Shown here: one piece after another, positions 6,913 through 14,207 of the stretch
Layout of the letters: each line of letters starts with the position of its first letter
Numbering within the stretch: the stretch's first letter is position 1
NCBI GenBank assembly: GCA_041748615.1
Contig: JBGTCY010000282.1
Location: forward strand, 1-15,312
Direction: 5' to 3'
DNA: 15,312 bases
Source of the DNA: JBGTCY01 sp041748615
GTDB taxonomy: Bacteria > Bacteroidota > Bacteroidia > Chitinophagales > CAIOSU01
Program-made: the position numbers and the translations under genes
The notes under the pieces: generated by a model
What the model was told of the DNA's origin: nothing
Databases searched by the model: none
The model's input: the letters and a program-made list of their open reading frames with translations, nothing else

Positions 6913-8759
6913 TGAAAGTTTTTGAGATACCATTTATGCAGCATAATCAAAATCCAGATGCGATTATAAAGGTAATCACTGCCTTCGAAATATCTTTTCA
7001 CCAGCGCGCTCACTTTTTCAGGGTTCAGGAGACCGATTTCGCGGGTGATTTTTTCGTTGAGATATTTTTCAGGCAGGTAGCGCAATTCTTTTTTCAACCA
7101 CAACACTAACGGGAGAGAGAATCCCCATTTCGAACGTCCCTTGAAAAAATTCTCAGGCACATAGTCATACAGTAACTCTTTCAGTAAAAATTTCATGACA
7201 TCGCCTTTCAGTTTCAGGCTTTCATCCACGTTCAGCGCGAACTCTACGATGCGATAATCCAACAACGGCACACGCGTTTCTAATGAATAGTGCATGGTAG
7301 CGCGGTCCACTTTCACCAGCAAATCATCTTTCAGGTAATGACCAATGTCAAATAATGCCTGTTGCTCCGCGGGCGACAAGCGTCTTGGCAAATGCAGATG
7401 ATTAGCATCCGGTTCTAACGGCTGTTTCCATCCGGGCAACAACAATGCATCAATTTCCCGCTCGGAAAAATTGTATTGTTCCTGCGAAAAAATATGTGCC
7501 TTTAATTTCAGTTCGTCTTCGTATAAAAAAAGATGCGAGGCTCTCTCATAGCGCGAAGACAAACGGGAAAGCGTCCAGCCGATGGGCTTCCGAAAAGTTT
7601 TCATCACGGGATGCTGCAGCCTTTTTGCCCAACGATAAAATCCATACCCCATGAATGTTTCATCACCGCCATCCCCGGAGAGTGTCATCTTCACATGTTC
7701 CCGCGCGAGACGGGCAACCAGCAGGGAAGGCACCGCAGATGAATCGGCATACGGCTCGTCATAGATATCCGGAATCTGTTCATACAAATCCAGCGTATCA
7801 TTCTGCGACACGATGAACTCATGATGACGAGTGCCAAGGTGTGCGGCAATTTTTCGCGCGTGTTCGGCTTCGTTGAATTTTGCTTCTTTAAAACCGATGG
7901 AAAAAGTGTTCACCGGTGTCGAGCTGTTTTTCTGCGCCACAGCAGTAATCAAACTCGAATCAACGCCACCGCTGAGAAACGCGCCAAACGGCACATCGCT
8001 AATCATCCGGTAGGCAACGGAACTATTAACTAATTCATTCAATTTTTCCTTTGCCTTGCCCAGGTCATGAATCGTGTCTTTTTCAATAAAATTTTCCGGC
8101 TTCCAGTAGCTGTAAATTTCAAAAGTTGATTTTTTCAATCTTGCGAAACTTCCCGCTGGAAACCGGTGAATGTTTTCATAAATCGTCAGCGGCTCCTGAA
8201 TGTAACCAAGATGCAGGTATTGATTCAGCGCTTTTTTATTGATGGATTTTGAGTTGTCGACAATGCTTAAGCGGAGCAGTGATTTTATTTCCGAAGCGAA
8301 CGCTAAATTTTCTCCATCCCAAAAATAAAAGAGCGGTTTTTTTCCCATCCGGTCGCGACAGATAAACAGCGTATCTTCCAGCGTGTCATAAATTACGAAC
8401 GCGAACATGCCATTCAAGTCTTCAACAACAGAAGCGCCTTTCATTTCGTATCCCTGCACAATCACTTCCGTATCACTGCTAGTGCTCTGCTGGATTTGAT
8501 ATTTGGTTGCTATTTCCCTGTAATTATAAATCTCCCCGTTGAAAATGATGACATGCCTGCCTGAATGAGATACCATCGGTTGGTTGGCGGCTTCCGAAAG
8601 GTCAATGATGCTCAGTCGCCTGTGACCAAGTCCGGTAGTTTCATTGAAAAAAAATCCCTCCGCATCCGGTCCTCGATGCGAGAGACAGTTTGTCATTTGC
8701 TCAAGATCAACGCGGGTAAACTTTTTGGAGGGCGTATAAAATCCGGCTATGCCACACAT
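6909..8759 (-). CDS. asnB: AsnB-like glutamine-dependent amidotransferase (second paralogue)
   Basis: A 616-residue asparagine synthase-family protein and the first gene of the coupled trio. MCGIAGFYT places the Cys2 nucleophile at the mature N-terminus. Glutaminase-domain landmarks are LGHRRLSIID (44-53), FNGEIYNY (73-80) and SSDTE (94-98). Synthetase-domain landmarks are the PP-loop SGGVDSS (263-269) and LSGDGGDE (360-367). All key segments are intact, so it should hydrolyse glutamine and form an acyl-adenylate on a carboxylate substrate. It shares domain order with the protein at 1353-3260 but differs at many positions, so this is divergence, not a recent duplication. Its stop overlaps the start of the glycosyltransferase at 6912. 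A weak promoter candidate lies at 8783-8814. Amidation of a sugar acid in the polysaccharide is the inferred role; plain asparagine synthesis is possible. Confidence 0.93.
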   Translation of the reverse strand: MCGIAGFYTPSKKFTRVDLEQMTNCLSHRGPDAEGFFFNETTGLGHRRLSIIDLSEAANQPMVSHSGRHVIIFNGEIYNYREIATKYQIQQSTSSDTEVIVQGYEMKGASVVEDLNGMFAFVIYDTLEDTLFICRDRMGKKPLFYFWDGENLAFASEIKSLLRLSIVDNSKSINKKALNQYLHLGYIQEPLTIYENIHRFPAGSFARLKKSTFEIYSYWKPENFIEKDTIHDLGKAKEKLNELVNSSVAYRMISDVPFGAFLSGGVDSSLITAVAQKNSSTPVNTFSIGFKEAKFNEAEHARKIAAHLGTRHHEFIVSQNDTLDLYEQIPDIYDEPYADSSAVPSLLVARLAREHVKMTLSGDGGDETFMGYGFYRWAKRLQHPVMKTFRKPIGWTLSRLSSRYERASHLFLYEDELKLKAHIFSQEQYNFSEREIDALLLPGWKQPLEPDANHLHLPRRLSPAEQQALFDIGHYLKDDLLVKVDRATMHYSLETRVPLLDYRIVEFALNVDESLKLKGDVMKFLLKELLYDYVPENFFKGRSKWGFSLPLVLWLKKELRYLPEKYLNEKITREIGLLNPEKVSALVKRYFEGSDYLYNRIWILIMLHKWYLKNFQ

Positions 8760-8964
8760 GGATTTGATGGATTATGAACGGGCAATGATACGCACGTTTT
8801 TTATGAGATACAACCGTCAATTACTAAAACTGCCGATGAGCATTGTGTCAATGATGTAATGTCGTTTTTATTTTTCCGGTGAAAGTTCTTTGTGGTTTTA
8901 AAAATCTGTAAAGTCTTAACCATCAACATGAGTGTGACACGAAACCAATAAAAAAATTCAATCA
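8760..8964. other. Intergenic spacer between the amidotransferase and the PorP/SprF-like gene
   Basis: Both flanking genes are on the minus strand. The 205 bases have stop codons in all useful frames and no convincing small gene. There is no strong GC-rich hairpin after the porin stop, so I could not identify a terminator here. The half nearest the amidotransferase holds the weak promoter candidate listed separately. Confidence 0.6.
8783..8814 (-). promoter_or_regulatory. Candidate Bacteroidota-type promoter for the amidotransferase-glycosyltransferase operon
   Basis: On the minus strand GTTG (8811-8814), 20 bases, then TATCATTG (8783-8790). The Bacteroidota consensus is TTTG, 19-21 bases, TAnnTTTG, so the two boxes match at 3 of 4 and 5 of 6 defined positions with normal spacing. 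It would start transcription near 8778, leaving a leader of about 20 bases before the ATG at 8759. The placement is sensible but the match is imperfect. Confidence 0.35.
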
Positions 8965-9951
8965 TTACCTCACACCAAAACTTCTTCCCTGTTTGGAAGG
9001 AAGGTGAAAGGCGATAATGACTTCATGGGTATGCCCAAGCGTAGCGCGGTGTGGATTCACCTGGAAGTCATACGCATAGCCAATCTGCAATTGTTTCTTG
9101 ATTAAAAAACCGGCATCCGCCATCAGTGTTTTCGAACTGCGGTAACCAACTCCCGCCCAAATGAAATTTTTGTGACGGAAACGCACGTAAGCGTCATACT
9201 GGTAGGGCGCGCCTTTCACATGTTTGAACCACACCATCGGCTCGATATACAATTTATTGAAATATCCTCTCGGTACTTTTCCGCCAATGGGAATCCGCGC
9301 ACCGGCTACATGATAGAAGTGATTCACGCGCTGAATGTTGGAAATGCCATCAACAGCGTCAAAACTCAAGTTGAGCGGAATCAACTGTGGCGCGGAAAAG
9401 CCGAGGAAAAATTTCTCATAATATAAATAAGCTCCCACGCCTGCATTTGGCATGAAGGTGTTTTGATTGTCATTGGAAATCGCGAGGTCGTTGGGATTTT
9501 CCAGAACCAACTCGGAGGATTTCAGCCGGTAGTGATACGCAGATAGAGAAGCGCCAAGTGAGAATTTACTGTTACGCAAAAATTTCGCCCAGTGAAAAGG
9601 GCTGATTTTACGAAAGCTGATATGATAAGCATAGGTAAATGTTGCGCCCGTAAAGGAAGTTGGTCCGGTGACATCGTTCATCACATGACCGCCCAATCCC
9701 ATTTTGGTGCGGGGGATGGGGCTGCGGTAGCTCGCATTCAGCGTGCGGGGTCTGCCATCCATGCCGTTCCATTGGTCGCGGTAAGAGGCGGTAATCACTC
9801 CGTGGTCTTCCACCCCGGTCATGGCAGGGTTTAAAACGAAGTTGTTTTCGTAGTAAAGGCTGAAAATAGGGAGTTGCTGTGAATAGGAAGGCTGAACAAT
9901 TAAAAAAGTAATAAATATAACAAGCAACCACTTATTAATGATATAATTCAT
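8965..9951 (-). CDS. PorP/SprF family outer-membrane protein (type IX secretion-associated)
   Basis: A 328-residue outer-membrane beta-barrel protein of the PorP/SprF family. Members are linked to type IX secretion and, as SprF, to delivery or anchoring of the gliding adhesin SprB. The start at 9951 gives a clean signal peptide (MNYIINKWLLVIFITFLIVQ) with likely cleavage at SYS|QQ. An upstream in-frame ATG at 9984 would add 11 charged residues in front and sits too close to the promoter box at 9995-10002. The mature N-terminus has the family features LYYENNFVLNPAMTG and DQWNGMDGRPRTLNASYR, followed by alternating amphipathic strands and Gly/aromatic-rich segments (GVGYRSSKTLMADAGF, IGYAYDF) to the C-terminus. 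No large adhesin or type IX component adjoins it, so its partner is unknown. Family assignment is firm; the specific role is not. Confidence 0.92.
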   Translation of the reverse strand: MNYIINKWLLVIFITFLIVQPSYSQQLPIFSLYYENNFVLNPAMTGVEDHGVITASYRDQWNGMDGRPRTLNASYRSPIPRTKMGLGGHVMNDVTGPTSFTGATFTYAYHISFRKISPFHWAKFLRNSKFSLGASLSAYHYRLKSSELVLENPNDLAISNDNQNTFMPNAGVGAYLYYEKFFLGFSAPQLIPLNLSFDAVDGISNIQRVNHFYHVAGARIPIGGKVPRGYFNKLYIEPMVWFKHVKGAPYQYDAYVRFRHKNFIWAGVGYRSSKTLMADAGFLIKKQLQIGYAYDFQVNPHRATLGHTHEVIIAFHLPSKQGRSFGVR

Positions 9952-9994
9952 TTCTTTTGATAATTCCGGTATTTTTCTAACCATTATTCCTTCT

Positions 9995-10002
9995 CAAAGA
10001 TA
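9995..10002 (-). promoter_or_regulatory. Bacteroidota -7 promoter box (TATCTTTG) for the PorP/SprF-like gene
   Basis: The minus-strand sequence TATCTTTG matches TAnnTTTG exactly. The expected -33 TTTG is replaced by TTTT about 20 bases upstream (within 10021-10026), and a true TTTG lies too far away at 10033-10036. Transcription would begin near 9988-9991. That supports the ATG at 9951 (leader of about 40 bases) over the ATG at 9984 (leader of about 5). The site lies downstream of the clpC terminator, so the porin gene is likely an independent unit. Confidence 0.6.
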
Positions 10003-10038
10003 AAGAATCTACAGGGTTTTAAAAAATGGTTTCAAATA

Positions 10039-10069
10039 AAAAAGGCTGCCCAAAATTGACAGCCTTTTT
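10039..10069 (-). terminator. Intrinsic terminator of clpC
   Basis: A perfect 10-base-pair stem (AAAAAGGCTG, 10039-10048, with CAGCCTTTTT, 10060-10069) closes an 11-base loop. On the minus strand the stem ends in CAGCCTTTTTT followed by ATTTG, giving a U-rich tail. It lies 21 bases after the clpC stop at 10091. The A-run on the other arm could also let it work in the plus direction, but no plus-strand gene needs it there. Confidence 0.85.
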
Positions 10070-10090
10070 ATGTTTCAATCCAAAATCGAA

Positions 10091-12634
10091 TTACGCCTTA
10101 GCATCCGTTTTTTCTTCGGATTTTTTTCCGGTTTTAATTGTGATTTTCAGCTTCTGGTCTTTCTTGTCATAATCAACCTGGAAGTATTCACCTTCTTTCG
10201 GTTTAGCTGTGAGAATTTCTTCCGCGAGCGGGTCTTCCACATATTTCTGAATCGCACGATGCAACGGTCTCGCACCGAATTTCGGGTCGTAACCTTTATC
10301 CACCAGAAAATCTTTTGCAACTTTCGTGAGGTTTATTTTATAGCCTAAGTTTTCAAGGCGGTTGTAAACATCTTTCAGAACAATATCAATAATCTTGTGA
10401 ATGTCATCTTTCTTCAGCGAGTTGAACAGCATCACATCATCAATACGATTGAGAAATTCCGGAGAGAATGTACGTTTTAACGCTTTTTCAATTACAGATT
10501 TTTCATATTCATCACTGCTGCTTTCTTTGGCTGCGGTGGCAAAACCAATGCCTTTTCCAAAATCTTCCAATTGACGGGATCCGATATTGGATGTCATGAT
10601 GATGAGCGTGTTTTTGAAATCCACCCGTCTGCCTAATCCATCCGTGAGGATGCCGTCATCCAACACTTGCAATAAAATATTATAGACATCCGGATGCGCT
10701 TTTTCAATTTCATCCAGCAATACTACCGAGTAAGGTTTTCTTCTGACTTTTTCAGTCAACTGTCCGCCTTCTTCATAGCCTACATAACCCGGAGGCGCGC
10801 CAACTAATCTGCTGACGGAAAATTTTTCCATGTATTCACTCATGTCAATGCGGATGAGCGCGTCTTCCGTATCAAAAAGATAACGGGCAAGCGCACGGGC
10901 TAACTCTGTTTTTCCGACACCGGTAGGTCCCAGGAAAATAAAAGTGCCAATCGGTTTTTTCGGATCTTTCAAACCAACCCGGTTTCGTTGGATGGCTTTT
11001 GTGATTTTTTCAATCGCTTCATCCTGACCTACAACAGCTTTCGCCAAATCCTGACGCATATTTAATAACTTAATACTTTCGCTTTGCGCGATGCGCTTCA
11101 CGGGAATCCCTGTCATCATGGCAATCACCTCTGAAATATCATCGCAGGTGACCGGATAGCGTTTGTTTTTCGCCTCTTCTTCCCATTTATTTTTCGCATT
11201 GTCCAACTGCTCTAAAAGTTTCTTTTCAGAATCTCTCAGTTGAGCTGCTTCTTCATATTTCTGACTCTTAACAACCTGGTTCTTTTTGACTTTAATGTCT
11301 TCAATCTTTTTTTCCAGTTCGATGATTTCTTCCGGAACATGAATATTTTTCAAATGAACCCTCGCTCCTACTTCATCCATCACATCAATCGCCTTGTCAG
11401 GCAAAAAGCGGTCGGTAATATAGCGGTTACTGAGTTTCACGCAGTCAGCGATTGACTCTTCCGAGTAATCAACATTATGAAACTCTTCATATTTCTGTTT
11501 GATGCGGCTGAGAATAATATTTGTTTCTTCCGGGGATGGCGGGTCCACCAAAACTTTTTGAAAACGTCTGTCAAGCGCACCGTCTTTTTCAATGTACTGA
11601 CGATATTCGTCTAAAGTGGAAGCGCCAATGCACTGCAATTCTCCACGAGCGAGCGCGGGTTTAAAAATATTTGAAGCATCTAATGAACCGGTTGCTCCAC
11701 CTGCTCCGACAATGGTGTGAATCTCGTCTATAAAAAGAATGACATCGCGGTTTTTTTCCAACTCGTTCATAATCGCTTTCATCCGTTCTTCGAACTGTCC
11801 GCGATATTTTGTGCCTGCCACCAATGCCGCTAAATCGAGCATTACAATTCTTTTATCAAACAACACACGGCTGACGTGTCTTTTAACGATTCTTAGGGCA
11901 AGACCTTCAACGATTGCCGTTTTACCGACACCGGGTTCGCCAATCAAAATCGGGTTATTCTTTTTTCTGCGGCTGAGAATTTGTGATACGCGCTCAATTT
12001 CATTTTCACGACCGACAATCGGGTCAAGGTTTCCTTCTTCAGCAAGTTTGGTAATGTCTCTTCCGAAATTATCCAGCACCGGAGTTTTCGATTTTGCCGC
12101 TCCGGACTTTTTTGCCGCTCCGAATGACCTTCCTCTTTCTTCTTCTTCAAACGGTTCTTCTTCGCCCGGCTCATTGGGTAATTCACTGGAAATATTGTGT
12201 TTCACATAATCCAATTCCGCTTTAAAAATTTCATAATCAATATCAAACTGTTTCAGCATTTGTGTGGCTACGTTGGTTTTATTTTTCAGGATTGAAAGCA
12301 TCAGATGTTCTGTGCCGATGACATCGCTTTTTAACACTTTAGCTTCCAGCACGGTGATTTTTAACACTTTTTCCGCCTGTTTGGTAAGCGGAAGATTGCC
12401 GAGGTTGTAAGTGTTTTTAGTGATTTTATCTTTGATGGCGTCTTCCACCGTTCTTCTCAGCATCACAACATCTACTTCAAGCGACTTCAGCACCTTGATG
12501 GCAAGTCCTTCACCCTCCCGGATTAAACCTAAAAGTAAATGCTCGATTCCGATAAAATCGTGACCTAACCGAAGCGCCTCTTCTCTGCTGTAAGATATAA
12601 CTTCCTTTACGCGAGGGGAGAATTTTGATTCCAT
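10091..12634 (-). CDS. clpC: ATP-dependent Clp protease ATP-binding subunit ClpC
   Basis: An 847-residue Hsp100/AAA+ unfoldase that feeds proteins to the ClpP peptidase in the cytoplasm. From the start MESKFSPRVKEV, the order is two Clp_N repeats (about 1-145), an acidic then Lys/Ala-rich linker (about 155-185), and AAA domain 1 with GEPGVGKT (232-239) and VILFIDE (298-304). Next come a UVR-type coiled segment around KSQKYEEAAQLRDSEKKL (about 456-473), which marks ClpC against ClpB and ClpA, AAA domain 2 with GPTGVGKTE (569-577) and VVLLDE (637-642), and the C-terminal small domain. IGF (696-698) fits the loop that docks into ClpP. An open frame extends 30 codons upstream (ATG at 12724), but those residues look hydrophobic and unrelated to Clp proteins. 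ATG 12646 would add only four residues. The gene ends at the terminator 10039-10069. Confidence 0.97.
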   Translation of the reverse strand: MESKFSPRVKEVISYSREEALRLGHDFIGIEHLLLGLIREGEGLAIKVLKSLEVDVVMLRRTVEDAIKDKITKNTYNLGNLPLTKQAEKVLKITVLEAKVLKSDVIGTEHLMLSILKNKTNVATQMLKQFDIDYEIFKAELDYVKHNISSELPNEPGEEEPFEEEERGRSFGAAKKSGAAKSKTPVLDNFGRDITKLAEEGNLDPIVGRENEIERVSQILSRRKKNNPILIGEPGVGKTAIVEGLALRIVKRHVSRVLFDKRIVMLDLAALVAGTKYRGQFEERMKAIMNELEKNRDVILFIDEIHTIVGAGGATGSLDASNIFKPALARGELQCIGASTLDEYRQYIEKDGALDRRFQKVLVDPPSPEETNIILSRIKQKYEEFHNVDYSEESIADCVKLSNRYITDRFLPDKAIDVMDEVGARVHLKNIHVPEEIIELEKKIEDIKVKKNQVVKSQKYEEAAQLRDSEKKLLEQLDNAKNKWEEEAKNKRYPVTCDDISEVIAMMTGIPVKRIAQSESIKLLNMRQDLAKAVVGQDEAIEKITKAIQRNRVGLKDPKKPIGTFIFLGPTGVGKTELARALARYLFDTEDALIRIDMSEYMEKFSVSRLVGAPPGYVGYEEGGQLTEKVRRKPYSVVLLDEIEKAHPDVYNILLQVLDDGILTDGLGRRVDFKNTLIIMTSNIGSRQLEDFGKGIGFATAAKESSSDEYEKSVIEKALKRTFSPEFLNRIDDVMLFNSLKKDDIHKIIDIVLKDVYNRLENLGYKINLTKVAKDFLVDKGYDPKFGARPLHRAIQKYVEDPLAEEILTAKPKEGEYFQVDYDKKDQKLKITIKTGKKSEEKTDAKA

Positions 12635-12866
12635 ATTATGTTGCATGACAGTGTTTAAGAACCCAGAGGGCATTAGCAATTTAGGAAAACTTATGAATCC
12701 GCAAAGAAAACTGAAATAAGGCAAACTAATACGGGTAATTAACGTAACAATCGTGTACGGGATTAGTTGCGAAAAGATACTGATGTTGATAACAAATTTT
12801 GTCTTTCGTTATGAATCCGTCCCGATTTGTATTATTTTCACGCAATAATCAGAAAAAATATTTGCC
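12635..12866. other. Divergent regulatory spacer between clpC and the STAS gene
   Basis: These 232 AT-rich bases must hold the promoters for both divergent units. On the clpC side the best candidate I see is minus-strand TTAGTTTG (12722-12729), one base off TAnnTTTG, with ATTG 18 bases upstream (12748-12751). That match is weak. No clear box was found on the plus strand for the STAS gene. The short near-palindrome ACAAATTTTGT lies around 12792-12802, with no known binding protein that I can name. No CtsR-type or CIRCE heat-shock repeat was recognised. Confidence 0.4.
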
Positions 12867-13241
12867 ATGAAATTCTCAGTTGATAAAAAAGAAAAATATT
12901 GTGTATTCAAACTTGAAGATGAAAAGCTCAATACGTTGAATGCGCCCAAGCTCAAATCAGAGTTGGTGATTTTAAACGCGGGTGGCGCTAAAAACATCAT
13001 CCTTGATCTCACTGATGTCACCTTTATTGACTCATCCGGATTAAGCGCCATTCTGATTGGGAACAGATTGTGTAAAAATGCCGATGGCACTTTCGCGTTG
13101 TCCAATTTAAATGATTATGTATCCAAGCTGATTAAAATCTCACAATTGGATACCATTTTGAATATATTTCCTACGGTAGCCGAAGCGGCTGACTTCGTGA
13201 TGATGGAAGAAACGGAGCGCAGCGTGAAGGGAAACGAGTGA
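12867..13241 (+). CDS. STAS-domain protein, anti-sigma-factor antagonist-like
   Basis: A 124-residue cytoplasmic protein that is essentially one STAS domain, similar in size and plan to Bacillus SpoIIAA and RsbV. Those proteins bind an anti-sigma kinase and free the sigma factor when unphosphorylated. The signature is FIDSSGLSAIL (53-63): Ser56, directly after Asp55, aligns with the serine phosphorylated in SpoIIAA (Ser58). Other landmarks are the strand NIILDLTDV (43-51) and the C-terminal helix with LDTILNIFPTVAEAADF. The last residues (EETERSVKGNE) are charged and outside the core. No anti-sigma kinase or sigma factor gene lies in the window, so the partner is unknown. It is followed after 3 bases by ribonuclease Z, and the two are likely one transcript. 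Confidence 0.9.
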   Translation: MKFSVDKKEKYCVFKLEDEKLNTLNAPKLKSELVILNAGGAKNIILDLTDVTFIDSSGLSAILIGNRLCKNADGTFALSNLNDYVSKLIKISQLDTILNIFPTVAEAADFVMMEETERSVKGNE

Positions 13242-13244
13242 TGA

Positions 13245-14171
13245 ATGCCATTTGAAGTAACAATTATCGGGAGTAACTCGGCATTGCCTGCACACGGAAG
13301 GCATCCTACCTCACAGGTTCTGAATATACAAGACCGCATCATGCTGATTGATTGCGGTGAAGGAACACAAATGCGATTAGAACGGCAAAAAGTCAAGCAC
13401 GCGCGCATTGAAAATATCTTTATCAGTCATTTGCATGGAGACCATTTTTTCGGATTAATCGGATTGCTGACTTCTTATCATCTGCATCATCGGGAAAAAA
13501 CAATCAACATTTTTTGCCCGAAGGGTTTGGATGAAATTATCAATGTGCAACTTTTGCATTCTAATACTCAAATATGTTATCCAATAAAATATCATTTTTT
13601 TGAACCACGTTCGGGAGAAGTGATTTTAGATGCTGATTTTGTTCGTGTAGAAACAGTAAAACTTACTCACCGGATTCCTTGTGCCGGTTTTATTTTTAAA
13701 GAAAAATTATCACCCGAAAAAAATATCAGACCGGAAGCGATTCAACAATATCTATTATCAATTGCGCAGATTCAAGATGCTAAAAAAGGAAAAGATATTT
13801 TATCGGGTAATGGAGAGACTATTCCCAATGAAGCATTAACTCTGAAGCCCTATCGTCCCCGTGTATATGCGTATTGTACCGATACAGCGTATGACACTTC
13901 AATTATTCCGTATATCGAAAGCGCTGATTTATTGTATCATGAAGCGACCTTTGATAAATCCAATGTGATACGCGCCACGGAAACTTTTCACAGTACTACC
14001 GTTCAAGCTGCGGATATCGCTTTAAAAGCCAAAGTAAAAAAACTCATCATCGGTCACTTTTCAGCAAGATACCGGACGCTGGATGATTTAATTTCTGAAA
14101 CCAGAGAAGTTTTCCCGAACAGCGACCTGGCGGAAGAAGGCAAAACTTTTACTATTGAACGGGAAAACTGA
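13245..14171 (+). CDS. rnz: Ribonuclease Z (tRNA 3' endonuclease)
   Basis: A 308-residue metallo-beta-lactamase-fold nuclease that cuts 3' trailers from tRNA precursors. The zinc-binding signature SHLHGDH lies at 61-67 (His62, His64, Asp66, His67). It is preceded by LIDCGEGTQMRLER (34-47), which is highly typical of RNase Z. Further landmarks are LTHRIPCAGFIF, CTDTAYD (a metal-bridging Asp region), YHEATFDKSN, TFHSTTVQAADIA and GHFSARY near the C-terminus. Length is as expected for the short bacterial form. The start ATGCCA at 13245 gives the family's standard beginning (M-P-F-E-V-T-I-I-G-S). It lies 3 bases after the STAS stop, and a second ATG at 13241 is out of frame. The gene ends 36 bases from the convergent regulator gene. 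Confidence 0.96.
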   Translation: MPFEVTIIGSNSALPAHGRHPTSQVLNIQDRIMLIDCGEGTQMRLERQKVKHARIENIFISHLHGDHFFGLIGLLTSYHLHHREKTINIFCPKGLDEIINVQLLHSNTQICYPIKYHFFEPRSGEVILDADFVRVETVKLTHRIPCAGFIFKEKLSPEKNIRPEAIQQYLLSIAQIQDAKKGKDILSGNGETIPNEALTLKPYRPRVYAYCTDTAYDTSIIPYIESADLLYHEATFDKSNVIRATETFHSTTVQAADIALKAKVKKLIIGHFSARYRTLDDLISETREVFPNSDLAEEGKTFTIEREN

Positions 14172-14207
14172 ATTTGTTTTTTCTGATTTGAATCATCAGC
14201 AAATCAT

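Noticed and set aside
1353..8759. The two AsnB-like genes as a tandem duplication or assembly artefact
   Set aside because: They differ in length (635 versus 616) and at many positions outside the catalytic motifs, and their flanking genes are different.
9608..9931. 107-codon minus-strand frame inside the PorP/SprF-like gene
   Set aside because: It is a shifted frame within a gene whose own frame has a signal peptide and family motifs. The translation is rich in His/Arg/Pro with no family signal.
11739..12209. 156-codon plus-strand open frame opposite clpC
   Set aside because: It lies entirely antisense to the well-supported ClpC AAA1 and linker region, and its Ser/Arg/Pro-rich translation has no recognisable domain. 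It is a shadow of the real frame.
12635..12724. 30-codon in-frame extension of ClpC to an ATG at 12724
   Set aside because: ClpC proteins of this type start at ME-x-K-F-S. The extra residues are hydrophobic and unlike the family, and the best promoter candidate at 12722-12729 would place them upstream of the transcript start.
14184..14206. Inverted repeat TGATTTG / CAAATCA in the convergent gap between rnz and the regulator
   Set aside because: The stem is only 7 AT-rich base pairs with a 9-base loop, and neither strand has a U-run after it, so it does not qualify as an intrinsic terminator.
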